A stretch of 64,000 nucleotides of DNA from Actinacidiphila rubida (GTDB lineage Bacteria > Actinomycetota > Actinomycetes > Streptomycetales > Streptomycetaceae), in assembly GCF_900110255.1 (NCBI RefSeq), contig NZ_FODD01000001.1, positions 1 through 64,000 of the forward strand. Direction: 5' to 3'. The notes below the pieces were generated by a model. The model was given only the letters and a program-made list of their open reading frames with translations. It was not told where the DNA came from and ran no database searches. Position 1 is the stretch's first letter. The number at the start of each line of letters is the position of its first letter. Both the position numbers and the translations under genes were made by a program. Of this stretch, positions 25,820-33,902 are shown one piece after another.

Positions 25820-26533
25820 TCAGTCGAGGCCGTGCTGCCGGGCGTACAGGGCCGCGGCCGCCCGGTCCCGCGAACCGGTCTTCGCGAACACCCGGTTGAT
25901 GTGCGTCTTGACGGTGTTGGCGCTCAGGAACAGCTCGGCGGCGATCTCGCCGTTGTTCCGGCCGCGTGCGATCAGCGTGAGGATCTCCGCCTCACGCGGC
26001 GTCAGCCCGTCCGGCAGGTCACCGGCCGCCCGCTGTCCCGCCGCGTCGCCGCCCGGCCGGCCGTCGCGCCCGGGTTCCCGGTCCGCCTCCCGGCCCCCGC
26101 CGCCGGCCGCCGCCAGCAGCGTCGCCTGCACCTGCGGGTCGAGCACGGTCAGCCCGGCCGCCGCACTGTGCAGGGTGCGCGCGATGTGCCGCCGGTCGGC
26201 GTCCTTCGTCAGGTAGCTGCGCGCGCCCGCGCGCAGCGTGTCCAGTACCGAGCGGTCGTCCGCGTACGTGGTGAGGACGACGACCGCGACCTCCGGATGC
26301 TCGGCGGTCAGCCGGCGGGTGGCCTCGGTGCCGTCCATCACCGGCATGTGCAGGTCCAGCAGGATCGCGTCGGGGCGGTGCTCGGCGACCATCGCCAGCG
26401 CTTCCCGGCCGTCCGCGGCCGAGGCGACGACCTCGATGTCGGGCAGCAGGTTCAGCATCAGTACCAGGCCCTCGCGCACGGCCGCCTGGTCGTCCGCGAC
26501 GACCACCCGCAGCGGCTCCTCGGGCGCGCTCAC
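25820..26533 (-). CDS. NarL/LuxR-type response regulator
   Basis: The 237-residue protein has a receiver domain (about 8-125) with acidic pocket DD (14-15) and phosphoacceptor Asp60 in LLDLHMPVMDG. A Gly-rich linker follows, then a LuxR helix-turn-helix (GLTPREAEILTLIARGRNNGEIAAELFLSANTVKTH split across about 175-215). The GTG start overlaps the TGA of the upstream kinase gene (GTGA), so translation is coupled. It should be phosphorylated by the kinase encoded at 26530-28110. A candidate binding region is the GGGGTGA array at 29017-29106, upstream of the operon; this is inference. Confidence 0.93.
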   Translation of the reverse strand: MSAPEEPLRVVVADDQAAVREGLVLMLNLLPDIEVVASAADGREALAMVAEHRPDAILLDLHMPVMDGTEATRRLTAEHPEVAVVVLTTYADDRSVLDTLRAGARSYLTKDADRRHIARTLHSAAAGLTVLDPQVQATLLAAAGGGGREADREPGRDGRPGGDAAGQRAAGDLPDGLTPREAEILTLIARGRNNGEIAAELFLSANTVKTHINRVFAKTGSRDRAAAALYARQHGLD

Positions 26534-28110
26534 CTCGGCACCCGGGCCGTCACGGTCCAACGCCCCACGCCGGCGCCGCCGTTGGCGACGCCGCCCGCGC
26601 CGTCGGTGCCGGCCGTGCCGTCCCCGGTGTCCGCCACCGGGCCGGCGGTCAGCGTGCCGCCGAGCAGCAGCAGACGCTCCCGCATGCCCGTCAGGCCGTA
26701 GCCGCTGTTCAGGGTCGCGAAGTCACCGGATCCCGAAGGGCCCAGCGGATTGCCGACGGTCAGCGTCACGTCGTCGTCCCCGTAGGCCAGACGCACGTCC
26801 ACGGGCCGGTGCGGCGCGTGCTTCGCCGCGTTCACCAGGGACTCCTGGGCGGTGCGCACCAGGGCCAGGTCGTGCTCGGCCGGGATGTCCCCCCGCCGTC
26901 CCGTCACCGCGACGGTCACCGCGGCGCCGTGCCGTTCCTCGTGGGCCGCGGCCATCCGCGCCAACTCCTCGTCCAGCGGCGGGGTGTCGGCCCGCAGCGC
27001 GTGCACCGCCCGCCTCGTCTCGGCCAGTCCGTCCGAGGCTATCCGCTGCGCCTTCGCGAGCACGCCGTCGGCCTGCCCGACCGTCGCCGGTTCGGGGCCC
27101 TCCGCGAGCAGCGCGCGGGCGGCCTGGATCTGGATACCGAGCGCGCCCAGCGAGTGCGCCAGCACGTCGTGGATCTCGCGGGCGATCCTGGCCCGCTCGT
27201 CGAGCACCGCGACCCGCCGCTGCTCCACGCGCAGCCGCTCGACCTGTTGGACCATCGCCGCGGACTGCTCGGCCTGCACGCGCAGGGACCGCCGGTTGTG
27301 GCCCGCCAGCAGGCCGACGAGCAGCAGCAGCGAGTAGCCGATGGCGCCGGCGCGGTCCAGGCCGCCCGCCAAAGTGCCGACGGCGACGGCGAGCACGCCC
27401 GCGCCCAGGACCGTCCAGCCGCGCGCCAGCCGGGTCCAGCCGCCGGCCTCCACGGTCGCCATGCAGCTGAGCGCCACCATCTCGCCGGCGTTCTGGACGG
27501 TGCAGCCCGCACCGGCGGAGACGGCCACCACGCCCACCACCGCGGGCAGCAGCAGCGGGTGCCGCCGCGCCGGGCCGGGGAAGACGTCGAGGACCGCCCA
27601 CCCGCCGATGGCCGCGACGCCCAGCGCGTACGCGGCGACCACGAACGGGAACGCCACGGGTCCGTGCGGCGGCTGGGCGAACACCGAGATGCCGACGAGC
27701 ACGACCGCGGCCGTCCGGACCATCCACATCGCCGTACGCAGCACGGGCTCACCATAGCCCCGCGGCGTGCGGTCCCCGCGGGCCGGAACAGCATCGGCGC
27801 CGGCGCCGGCGCCTGCGGCGGGCGGTTCGGGGGTGTGGGGCCCGTGCCGGGGGTCGGAGGTGGCGGCCTGGCCGGACGCGTCTGCGCCTCGGGCGGCCGC
27901 TTGGGGTGTGCGAGACCCGTGCCCGGGAGCGGCGGGCGCAGCGTGGCCGGGGGCGCCCTCCGCGGTGCCGGCCGCGGCCGCGTCCCGTGCGGGCCCCGCT
28001 TCCGCGGCCCTGCGCCCGGCCGCCGCGCTGCCCGCGCCCCCGGTTGCCGCCGCGGGGCCGGGCGCGGGGGGCCCGCCGGGGTGGGGGGACGCGTGCCTGG
28101 TGGCGCGCAT
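26530..28110 (-). CDS. Sensor histidine kinase (HisKA_3) with long Pro/Ala N-terminal extension
   Basis: A 526-residue kinase if read from the ATG at 28110. Four to six membrane segments (about 130-265) precede the dimerisation/phosphoacceptor helix REIHDVLAHSLGAL (His314) and an HATPase domain with N-box QESLVNAAKHAP and G-box SGYGLTGM. The first 122 residues are low-complexity Pro/Ala/Gly and have no hydrophobic segment. Start 28110 is supported by GGAGGTGA eight bases upstream and by tight spacing after the DUF1453-like gene. A shorter start at GTG 27744 would remove the extension but has a poor ribosome site. It partners with the response regulator overlapping its end. Confidence 0.85.
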   Translation of the reverse strand: MRATRHASPHPGGPPAPGPAAATGGAGSAAAGRRAAEAGPARDAAAAGTAEGAPGHAAPAAPGHGSRTPQAAARGADASGQAATSDPRHGPHTPEPPAAGAGAGADAVPARGDRTPRGYGEPVLRTAMWMVRTAAVVLVGISVFAQPPHGPVAFPFVVAAYALGVAAIGGWAVLDVFPGPARRHPLLLPAVVGVVAVSAGAGCTVQNAGEMVALSCMATVEAGGWTRLARGWTVLGAGVLAVAVGTLAGGLDRAGAIGYSLLLLVGLLAGHNRRSLRVQAEQSAAMVQQVERLRVEQRRVAVLDERARIAREIHDVLAHSLGALGIQIQAARALLAEGPEPATVGQADGVLAKAQRIASDGLAETRRAVHALRADTPPLDEELARMAAAHEERHGAAVTVAVTGRRGDIPAEHDLALVRTAQESLVNAAKHAPHRPVDVRLAYGDDDVTLTVGNPLGPSGSGDFATLNSGYGLTGMRERLLLLGGTLTAGPVADTGDGTAGTDGAGGVANGGAGVGRWTVTARVPR

Positions 28111-28118
28111 GGCCGGGG

Positions 28119-28940
28119 TCACCTCCGCCGTCCGTCGAAGCCGCGGCCGCCCCGGCCGGGGCCGCGCCGCGACGGGCGCCGGACGCCGGGCTCGGGAACC
28201 GTCCCGAAGCTGTGCCCGTAGTCCTCGTCGTAACCCCGCGCGGAACCGCGTCCGTCGCCCTGCCCGTGGGCCCGCACGGCTTCGCTCTCGTAGGCGTGGC
28301 CGTAGCCCTGGCCGGGGGCGCCCTCCGCGCCGTGCCCGCCATGCCCGCGCCCGGCGTGGCGCCCGAAGCCGTCGCTGCCACCGGCGCGACCACCGCCGCC
28401 GGCCGTCCGGCCGCTGCCCGCACGGGCGGTGCCGGGCCACGCGCGCATCCGGTCGGCGAGGAAGACCCGGCCGTCCTTCTCGGGCGCGAAGGGGATGCCG
28501 GAGCCGACCGCGCGCAGGGTGATCACCCCGGCCTGGCCGAGCCGGTTGAGGCCGAGCATCAGCACGATCGGCGCGCTGGACGCCGCCAGGTGCGCGCCGG
28601 CCGCCCCGGCCAGCACGGTCAGGCCGACGCGGGCGCCGACGAGCGCAGCCCACCACCACAGGCCGCGGAGCGGCACCCGGCCCCACAGCCCGCCGTCGCG
28701 GTGCTCCAGCCGCATCGTGGCGCCCTGGCCGGCGCCGACGGCGACGGCGGCCACCGCGCCGACGGCGAGGAACGCCACGTCGGCGGGCGTGACGGCGCCG
28801 TGGCCGCCGAGCCGGGTGACGCCCACGACGGCGAGTACCGCCGGGAGCAGCAGCACCCGGCGGCCGCGCAGCGGCTCGCCCAGGAGCTGGCGTCCGATGA
28901 CGAACACGGCGACGGCGATGACGGCCAGGATGTCGATCAC
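28119..28940 (-). CDS. DUF1453-like membrane protein with Gly-rich tail
   Basis: The 273-residue protein has about four membrane segments in residues 1-150 (IDILAVIAVAVFVIG, ADVAFLAVGAVAAVAVGA, WWWAALVGARVGLTVLAG). A long Gly/Arg/His-rich soluble tail follows (about 170-273). The membrane part resembles the CcdC/DUF1453 type. It is first in an operon with the kinase and response regulator genes, 8 bases from the kinase start, so it may act in the signal-sensing pathway. The start is GTG 28940 after GAGGGAG. Confidence 0.65.
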   Translation of the reverse strand: MIDILAVIAVAVFVIGRQLLGEPLRGRRVLLLPAVLAVVGVTRLGGHGAVTPADVAFLAVGAVAAVAVGAGQGATMRLEHRDGGLWGRVPLRGLWWWAALVGARVGLTVLAGAAGAHLAASSAPIVLMLGLNRLGQAGVITLRAVGSGIPFAPEKDGRVFLADRMRAWPGTARAGSGRTAGGGGRAGGSDGFGRHAGRGHGGHGAEGAPGQGYGHAYESEAVRAHGQGDGRGSARGYDEDYGHSFGTVPEPGVRRPSRRGPGRGGRGFDGRRR

Positions 28941-29016
28941 GGTGGCGCTCCCTCGGGTCGGGCGGTGGCTTCACCGACGACGTTAGGAACGGCGGCGAGC
29001 ACCGGCGTCACACCGC

Positions 29017-29106
29017 GGGGTGACCGCGGGGGTGACCTTCGGGGTGAGGCCGGGGGGTGACGGGCGGCATCCCCTCACCCGCGCTTCTCACCCCGCTTCT
29101 CGCCCC
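29017..29106. promoter_or_regulatory. Array of GGGGTGA motifs in a divergent promoter
   Basis: GGGGTGA-type heptamers have their TGA at 29021, 29033, 29045 and 29058. Inverted TCACCC copies follow at 29075 and 29088, with a variant TCGCCCC at 29100. The spacing is 12, 12, 13, then 13, 12. The regular one-turn-plus spacing and the switch of orientation suggest cooperative binding of a regulator, such as the response regulator encoded in the leftward operon. Confidence 0.55.
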
Positions 29107-29223
29107 GTGGGGTGGCGCCCCGGCAGGGGGTCCGCGGCCAGTCTCGAAGGCGTCAGGGCCCGGCCGGAGCGGCCGGCCGGGCCGCGCAGAGAGCGCAGAC
29201 ACCGCACAGGCAAGGGACCCGCC

Positions 29224-29745
29224 ATGTCGTCCGTCGAGCAAGCCCTGCTGATCAACGCGATCGTCCTGGTCGCCGTCCTGGAGGCGGACCTCGGCCCGCA
29301 CCGCAAGATCAACGCGTTCCGCGTCGTACGGCCGCTGCTGATGGCCGCCGGGATCGTGCCGCTCTACCTGAAGGCCGTGACCACGCACGGCGCGGGCCTG
29401 GGCCTGGAGCTGACCGGGCTGCTGGCCGGCGTGGTGTGCGGGGCGATCGCCGCCGCCCTGGTCCGCGTCTACCGCAGCCCCAGGACCGGCCGGCCGGTGA
29501 GCGCCGCCGGGTTCGGCTACGCGGCGCTGTGGGTGACCGTCATCGGCGCCCGGGCCGCGTTCTCCTACGGGTCCGTCCACTGGTTCGGGCCGCAGCTCGG
29601 GCAGTGGATGGCGGACCAGCGGGTCACGGCCGACGCGCTGACCGACGCGCTGCTGGTCATGGCCGTCGCGATGACCCTCACCCGCACGGTGGCCCTGGGA
29701 GCCCGCGCGGCGCGGATGCCGCGCCCGGTGGCGGCCGCCGCCTGA
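29224..29745 (+). CDS. Small integral membrane protein, four or five helices
   Basis: The 173-residue protein has hydrophobic segments near 5-22, 38-55, 62-82, 97-115 and 140-160. A conserved-looking cytosolic loop RVYRSPRTGRPVSAAG lies between two of them. The layout is like the membrane half of the divergent gene at 28119, suggesting a CcdC/DUF1453-like relative; this is a weak call. AAGGGAC precedes the ATG. It shares the GGGGTGA-array promoter with the two-component operon, so it is a candidate target of that system. Confidence 0.6.
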   Translation: MSSVEQALLINAIVLVAVLEADLGPHRKINAFRVVRPLLMAAGIVPLYLKAVTTHGAGLGLELTGLLAGVVCGAIAAALVRVYRSPRTGRPVSAAGFGYAALWVTVIGARAAFSYGSVHWFGPQLGQWMADQRVTADALTDALLVMAVAMTLTRTVALGARAARMPRPVAAAA

Positions 29746-29778
29746 CCCGGCCCCCGCGCCTGACCCGGCCCCCGCGCC
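29743..29778. repeat. 18-bp tandem repeat starting in a stop codon
   Basis: TGACCCGGCCCCCGCGCC occurs twice in tandem (29743-29760, 29761-29778), with two decayed versions after it. The first TGA is the stop codon of the membrane protein gene. Confidence 0.75.
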
Positions 29779-29936
29779 TGATCTTCCCGCGCGGCTGACC
29801 GGCCCGCGCGCCTGGCCGACAATGCCTGTGGGGGCGGGTCGTGTGACCCGCCCCGCACGGGCCCGCCGTCACGTCCGGCCCGTTCCCTCCGTCGAACCGG
29901 TGACGGCACCCGCACCACCCGAAGGGGACGCACGCC

Positions 29937-30821
29937 ATGAGCGACCTGCTCACCGAGGAGTTCGAACGCCACCGCGGCCAGCTGCGTGCGGTCGGCTACC
30001 GCATGCTCGGCTCGCTCAGCGAGGCCGACGACGCCGTGCAGGAGGCGTGGCTGCGGCTGAACCGCACCGACGCGGCCGCCATCCACAACCTGGGCGGCTG
30101 GCTGACGACGGTCACCGCGCGGGTGTGCCTGGACATGCTGCGGTCGCGCACCTCGCGGCGCGAGGAGCCGCTGGACACCCACGTCCCCGACCCGGTGGTG
30201 ACGGGCGTGGAGGGCGCGGACCCCGAGCAGCAGGCGCTGCTCGCCGACTCCGTGGGGATGGCGCTGCTGGTGGTCCTGGACACCCTGGCGCCCGCCGAAC
30301 GCCTCGCGTTCGTGCTGCACGACATGTTCGCCGTGCCCTTCGACGACATCGCGCCGATCGTGGACCGCACGCCGGCCGCGGCCCGGCAGCTGGCCAGCCG
30401 GGCCCGCCGCCGCGTCCAGGGCGTGGACCTCGACCCGGAAACGGACGTGAGCCGGCAGCGGGAGGTCGTGGACGCGTTCGTGTCCGCCTCCCGCGGCGGC
30501 GACTTCGAGGCGCTGCTCGCCGTCCTCGACCCGGACGTGGTGCTGCGCGCCGACGTGGGCGCCGCCCTGGTGGGCGTCTCGCACGAGATCCGCGGCGCCG
30601 CGAAGGTCGCCGGACAGGCGCTGCTGTTCCGCGGCGGAAGCGTCGCCGAGGCCCTGGACAGCCGGACGGTGCTGGTCAACGGCACGGTCGGCCGGTTGAA
30701 CCGGCTCGACGGCAAGGCGGTGTCGCTGCTCGCCTTCACCGTGCGCGGCGGCCGCATCACCCGCATCGACATCCTCGGCGACCCGGACCGCCTGGCCACG
30801 CTGGACCTCCCGCCCGTGTGA
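29937..30821 (+). CDS. ECF41-type RNA polymerase sigma factor (SigJ-like)
   Basis: The 294-residue protein has sigma region 2 (EEFERHRGQLRAVGYRMLGSLSEADDAVQEAWLRL, spread over residues 7-41), region 4 (about 110-165, with LAPAERLAFVLHDMF) and a C-terminal SnoaL-like domain (about 180-290). The extra domain is the mark of ECF41 sigma factors, in which it modulates activity in place of a classic anti-sigma factor. These are often beside carboxymuconolactone decarboxylase or oxidoreductase genes. Here none is adjacent: the next gene is a convergent MarR. Confidence 0.92.
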   Translation: MSDLLTEEFERHRGQLRAVGYRMLGSLSEADDAVQEAWLRLNRTDAAAIHNLGGWLTTVTARVCLDMLRSRTSRREEPLDTHVPDPVVTGVEGADPEQQALLADSVGMALLVVLDTLAPAERLAFVLHDMFAVPFDDIAPIVDRTPAAARQLASRARRRVQGVDLDPETDVSRQREVVDAFVSASRGGDFEALLAVLDPDVVLRADVGAALVGVSHEIRGAAKVAGQALLFRGGSVAEALDSRTVLVNGTVGRLNRLDGKAVSLLAFTVRGGRITRIDILGDPDRLATLDLPPV

Positions 30822-30930
30822 CCCGCCACCCGTGCGACGCGCCGAGCTGAACCCGCCTCCGGGGTGAACGCCGGACCGGCGTGACCCCGCCGCGCCGCGC
30901 CCCGCAGCGCCCGGCAACCGCCGCGGCGGC

Positions 30931-31371
30931 TCAGACGCGGCGGGTGATCCGTTCCAGCAGCGGCAACGCGGCGGCCAGTTGGCGCTGCTCGTCCTCGCTG
31001 AGCTCCTCGGTGATCGCCGCGGTCAGCCGGCGGGCCCGCTCGGCGCGCGCCCCGGTCAGCCCCTCGCGCCCGGCCGGGGTCAGCGACACGACGATGCGCC
31101 GGCCGTCGGCGGGGTCCTGGGCGCGGTCGACCAGGCCGCGCTCCTGCAGCCGGTTGACGAGGGTGCACATCGACTGCGGCCTGATGCCCTCCCCGGCGGC
31201 CAGTTCCGACGCGGTGGCCGGACCCTCGCGGTCCAGCCGGACCAGCGCGGAGGTCTGCGACAGCGTCAGCTCGTCGTCGGGGCGGAACCGCCGCAGGCGG
31301 CGCACCAGGGGTCCGAGTGCGGCGCGCAGGTCGGCGGCGATCCGGGCCGGTTCGGCCGTCGTGGCGTCCAT
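30931..31371 (-). CDS. MarR-family regulator, divergent from a dienelactone hydrolase gene
   Basis: The 146-residue winged-helix regulator reads LTLSQTSALVRLDREGPATASELAAGEGIRPQSMCTLVNRLQERGLV in its DNA-binding half, with the basic wing DPADGRRIVVSLT. It lies 49 bases from the divergent hydrolase gene, with a palindrome CTGAACAGTTCAG between them, so it likely represses both and releases on binding a phenolic or electrophilic ligand. The ATG at 31371 was preferred over the one at 31383 because GAGGG precedes it. Confidence 0.9.
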   Translation of the reverse strand: MDATTAEPARIAADLRAALGPLVRRLRRFRPDDELTLSQTSALVRLDREGPATASELAAGEGIRPQSMCTLVNRLQERGLVDRAQDPADGRRIVVSLTPAGREGLTGARAERARRLTAAITEELSEDEQRQLAAALPLLERITRRV

Positions 31372-31386
31372 GACCCTCAGCATAAA

Positions 31387-31399
31387 CTGAACAGTTCAG
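31387..31399. promoter_or_regulatory. MarR operator between divergent genes
   Basis: CTGAACAGTTCAG has 6-base perfect arms around one central base and lies midway between the MarR and hydrolase starts. The adjacent TATGGT (about 31403) may be the -10 of the hydrolase gene. Confidence 0.7.
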
Positions 31400-31420
31400 G
31401 CTTATGGTAGAGATGGCGCC

Positions 31421-32191
31421 ATGACCCAACTCCCCACCGGAGCCTCCGCGTCCGGTTCGCTCACGGCCACCACGATCACGATCCAGGGCCACGGCGGCGA
31501 CGAGATCGAGGCCTACGTGGCCATGCCCGAGGGCGACGCCCGGCGCGGCGGCGTCGTCGTCATCCACCACCTGCCGGGCTACGACCGGCCCACCAAGGAG
31601 ATCGTGCGGCGCTTCGCCGAACTCGGCTACGACGCGATCTGCCCGAACCTGTACTCGCGCGAGGCGCCCGGTGCCTCGCCCGACGACGCGGCCGCGGTCG
31701 CCCGCGCCAACGGCGGCGTTCCCGACGAGCGGCTGGTCGGCGACGTGTCCGGTGCGGTGGACTACCTGCGCGCGCTGCCCACCTCCAACGGCCGGGCCGG
31801 CGTGATCGGCTACTGCTCCGGCGGCCGGCAGACCGTGCTCTCCGCGTGCCACATCGACGTCGACGCGGCCGTCGACTGCTACGGCGCGTTCGTCACCGGC
31901 ACGATCCCGCCCGACCTGCCGCTGAAGGTCACCACGCTGCACGACCAGCTCCCCGAGCTGCGGGCCCCGCTGCTCGGCCTGTTCGGCGCGGAGGACAGCC
32001 ACCCCAGCCCCGAGCAGGTCGCCGAGCTGGAGCGGATCCTCACCGATCTCGGCAAGGACTTCGCGTTCCACTCCTACGACGGCGCCGGGCACGCCTTCTT
32101 CGCCGTCAACCGGCCCAGCTACAACGTGGTCGCGGCCAACGACGGCTGGGAGCGCATCGAGTCCTTCTTCGCCCGCCACCTCGGGGGCTGA
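31421..32191 (+). CDS. Dienelactone-hydrolase-family protein
   Basis: The 256-residue alpha/beta hydrolase has nucleophile Cys132 in GYCSGG, acid Asp192 in FGAEDSHPS and His224 in DGAGHAFF. This is the Cys-Asp-His triad expected of the family. It would hydrolyse a lactone or ester, possibly an intermediate in aromatic catabolism. The next gene, encoding a DUF6295 protein, starts 5 bases after its stop, so they form an operon under the divergent MarR regulator. Confidence 0.92.
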   Translation: MTQLPTGASASGSLTATTITIQGHGGDEIEAYVAMPEGDARRGGVVVIHHLPGYDRPTKEIVRRFAELGYDAICPNLYSREAPGASPDDAAAVARANGGVPDERLVGDVSGAVDYLRALPTSNGRAGVIGYCSGGRQTVLSACHIDVDAAVDCYGAFVTGTIPPDLPLKVTTLHDQLPELRAPLLGLFGAEDSHPSPEQVAELERILTDLGKDFAFHSYDGAGHAFFAVNRPSYNVVAANDGWERIESFFARHLGG

Positions 32192-32196
32192 CCGGC

Positions 32197-32463
32197 ATGT
32201 GCACCTATCTCACCGTCAAGGACGACGTCGAGGGCAGCGCCAAGGGCCCGGGCGGCTCGTGGTTCCGGGTCTCCGACGTGACCGTGTACTACGACCACCC
32301 CGTCCACGCCATGGCCGAGCACACGCTGAACATCGACTTCAGCGCCCCGGCGGGCGGGCCGGGCGCCCGGGTCGCCCTCGAACTGACCGCGGAGTCGGCC
32401 CGTGCGCTGGTCGCCGCGGTGCAGCGGGCGCTGGACGCGGTGCCGCAGGAGATGCTGAGCTGA
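32197..32463 (+). CDS. DUF6295-like small protein
   Basis: The 88-residue protein reads MCTYLTVKDDVEGSAKGPGG, then a beta-rich core with VYYDHPVHAMAEHTLNIDF and a C-terminal helix. The pattern matches a small family I recall as DUF6295, often next to dienelactone hydrolase genes. Function is unknown; it is probably cytosolic and co-translated with the hydrolase. Confidence 0.75.
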   Translation: MCTYLTVKDDVEGSAKGPGGSWFRVSDVTVYYDHPVHAMAEHTLNIDFSAPAGGPGARVALELTAESARALVAAVQRALDAVPQEMLS

Positions 32464-32528
32464 CCGGCCGCTGAGGGTCCGGGGCTCCGCCCGCGCGGCC
32501 GTGCCGCCGGGACCGCCCGCGCACCCGG

Positions 32529-32567
32529 CGCCCGGAGACAGGCGCGTTCCGTCCTTGTCTCCGGGCG
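32529..32567. terminator. 12-bp perfect hairpin after the hydrolase operon
   Basis: CGCCCGGAGACA (32529-32540) pairs with TGTCTCCGGGCG (32556-32567) around a 15-base loop. It lies between the DUF6295 and GtrA-like genes, without a T-run. Confidence 0.6.
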
Positions 32568-32629
32568 TGTACGCGGGATGTCAGCCGGATGTGGGCGCCG
32601 TGTCGGCGTGGCGCGGGACAGTGCTGCCC

Positions 32630-33376
32630 ATGGGGATGACGCAGACGCGGCGGGCGGCCCGGATCGAGCCGCGGACAACGACGGCGGCGCGGACGGCCAA
32701 GGCGACGGCTGACGCGGCCGCCGACGCCACGGCCGACGCGGCGGCCACGGCGGCGCCGCACGGGCCGGGCGCCGCCGCGGGCGGTGAGGGAGCCGGGGGC
32801 ACGCGGCGCGGCGCGGCCGCCGCCTTCGTGCGGTTCGTGCTCTGCGGGGGCGGGGTGAGCCTGCTGTCCAGCGGCGTCCTGCTGGCCCTCGGCGGGCGCA
32901 TGCCGTTCGCGGTCGCCAACGCCCTCGTCACCGTCGCCGGCACCCTGCTGGCCACCGAGCTGCACCACCGCTTCACCTTCGGCACCGCCGGCCCGGGTGG
33001 AGCCGGGGGCGGCACGCCCGGCGTCCCGGGCGTCGCCGGTGGCCTCGGCGTCGGGGACGATCGCGGCATTCGGCGCGTTCAGGGCGTCTGGGACAGCCGG
33101 GCCGGGTGGCGGATTCACGCCAAGTCCGCGGTCACCCTGGCGGCCGCCTACCTCGTGACGACCGCCGCCGTGATCGCCCTGGGCGCCGTCCACCCGCGTC
33201 CCGGCCCGCTCCTCGCGCAGGCCGTGTACCTCGCGGCCGCGGGCCTGGCGGGCGCCGGGCGCTTCCTGGTCCTGCGGTTCATCGTCTTCGCGGGGTTCGC
33301 CCGGAAGGCCGACACCGGCCGTCCGGCCGCCCCCGGAACCGCGCTGCGCCGCGGCGAGGTGACCGTCGCCGCGTAA
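32630..33376 (+). CDS. GtrA-like membrane protein
   Basis: The 248-residue protein starts with about 70 residues of Ala/Asp/Thr-rich low complexity (ADAAADATADAAATAA). Four membrane helices follow in two pairs (FVRFVLCGGGVSLLSSGVLLAL region; SAVTLAAAYLVTTAAVIALG region; LVLRFIVFAGF at the end). This is the GtrA layout, linked to polyprenyl-phosphate-sugar flipping or teichoic-acid and arabinogalactan glycosylation. A Gly-rich loop (about 120-155) is inserted between helices 2 and 3. Start is uncertain between ATG 32630 and 32636. Confidence 0.7.
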   Translation: MGMTQTRRAARIEPRTTTAARTAKATADAAADATADAAATAAPHGPGAAAGGEGAGGTRRGAAAAFVRFVLCGGGVSLLSSGVLLALGGRMPFAVANALVTVAGTLLATELHHRFTFGTAGPGGAGGGTPGVPGVAGGLGVGDDRGIRRVQGVWDSRAGWRIHAKSAVTLAAAYLVTTAAVIALGAVHPRPGPLLAQAVYLAAAGLAGAGRFLVLRFIVFAGFARKADTGRPAAPGTALRRGEVTVAA

Positions 33377-33539
33377 GTGGCGCACGTCACACGGGAGGTG
33401 CCGTCAGGGGGGAGGGGCTTCCCGTTCACGAGCTTTTTGCGCATGCTTTGAGTACCCGATTGCCGACCCGAGCGGCTTTCGGGTGACAATGCGACAGTCG
33501 AAGCTGTAGTAGTCGGCCCATCAAAGAAGCGAGGATCCC

Positions 33540-33815
33540 ATGTTGCGAAACGGGCTGGAGCCGTGGCACCTGATCGTGGTGGCGATTCTCGTCATCCTGC
33601 TGTTCGGGTCCAAGAAGCTCCCGGATGCCGCCCGCGGTCTCGGTAAGTCGATGCGCATCCTCAAGTCCGAGGCGAAGGCCATGAAGACGGACGACGCGAC
33701 GCCCGCGAGCGGCGCGCCGACCTCTTCGCCGGCCCCGACCCCGGAGGCCATCACCCCCACCGACGTGGTGACGGTGAACGAGGCCGCGCAGGAGAAGGCG
33801 ACCACCGCCAAGTAA
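33540..33815 (+). CDS. tatA: Sec-independent translocase protein TatA
   Basis: The 91-residue protein has the TatA pattern. A short N-terminal membrane helix ([14 protein letters not shown]) is followed by the [16 protein letters not shown] hinge and amphipathic helix, then an acidic Pro/Ala/Thr tail. TatA forms the pore-like assemblies of the twin-arginine exporter. It is not next to tatC, so it is likely an extra paralogue. At least two Tat-type signals occur in this window (lipoprotein at 5667, rhamnosidase at 11773). Confidence 0.92.
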   Translation: MLRNGLEPWHLIVVAILVILLFGSKKLPDAARGLGKSMRILKSEAKAMKTDDATPASGAPTSSPAPTPEAITPTDVVTVNEAAQEKATTAK

Positions 33816-33830
33816 CCCCCTGCGGCCCGG

Positions 33831-33898
33831 CCCCCGCTTCCGTCCTCCGGCAGTCTTGATACGTTCTCGACGTCCGGACACCGGAAGGGAAGCGGGGG
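33831..33898 (+). promoter_or_regulatory. Long-range hairpin covering the ribosome site of the PucR gene
   Basis: CCCCCGCTTCC (33831-33841) is perfectly complementary to GGAAGCGGGGG (33888-33898), which ends four bases before the GTG start at 33903 and includes its likely Shine-Dalgarno sequence. If transcribed, the fold would hide the ribosome site. Confidence 0.45.
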
Positions 33899-33902
33899 TT
33901 CT

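Noticed and set aside
27745..28110. Separate small plus-strand gene in the region upstream of the kinase membrane domain
   Set aside because: The minus-strand kinase frame is open across it and begins with a strong ribosome site at 28110; the plus-strand frame is Pro/Ala low complexity with no ribosome site.
33540..33815. TatB instead of TatA
   Set aside because: The short helix, FGSKKLPD hinge and 91-residue length fit TatA; there is no long TatB-type helix region and no FGPxxLP-type context with tatC.
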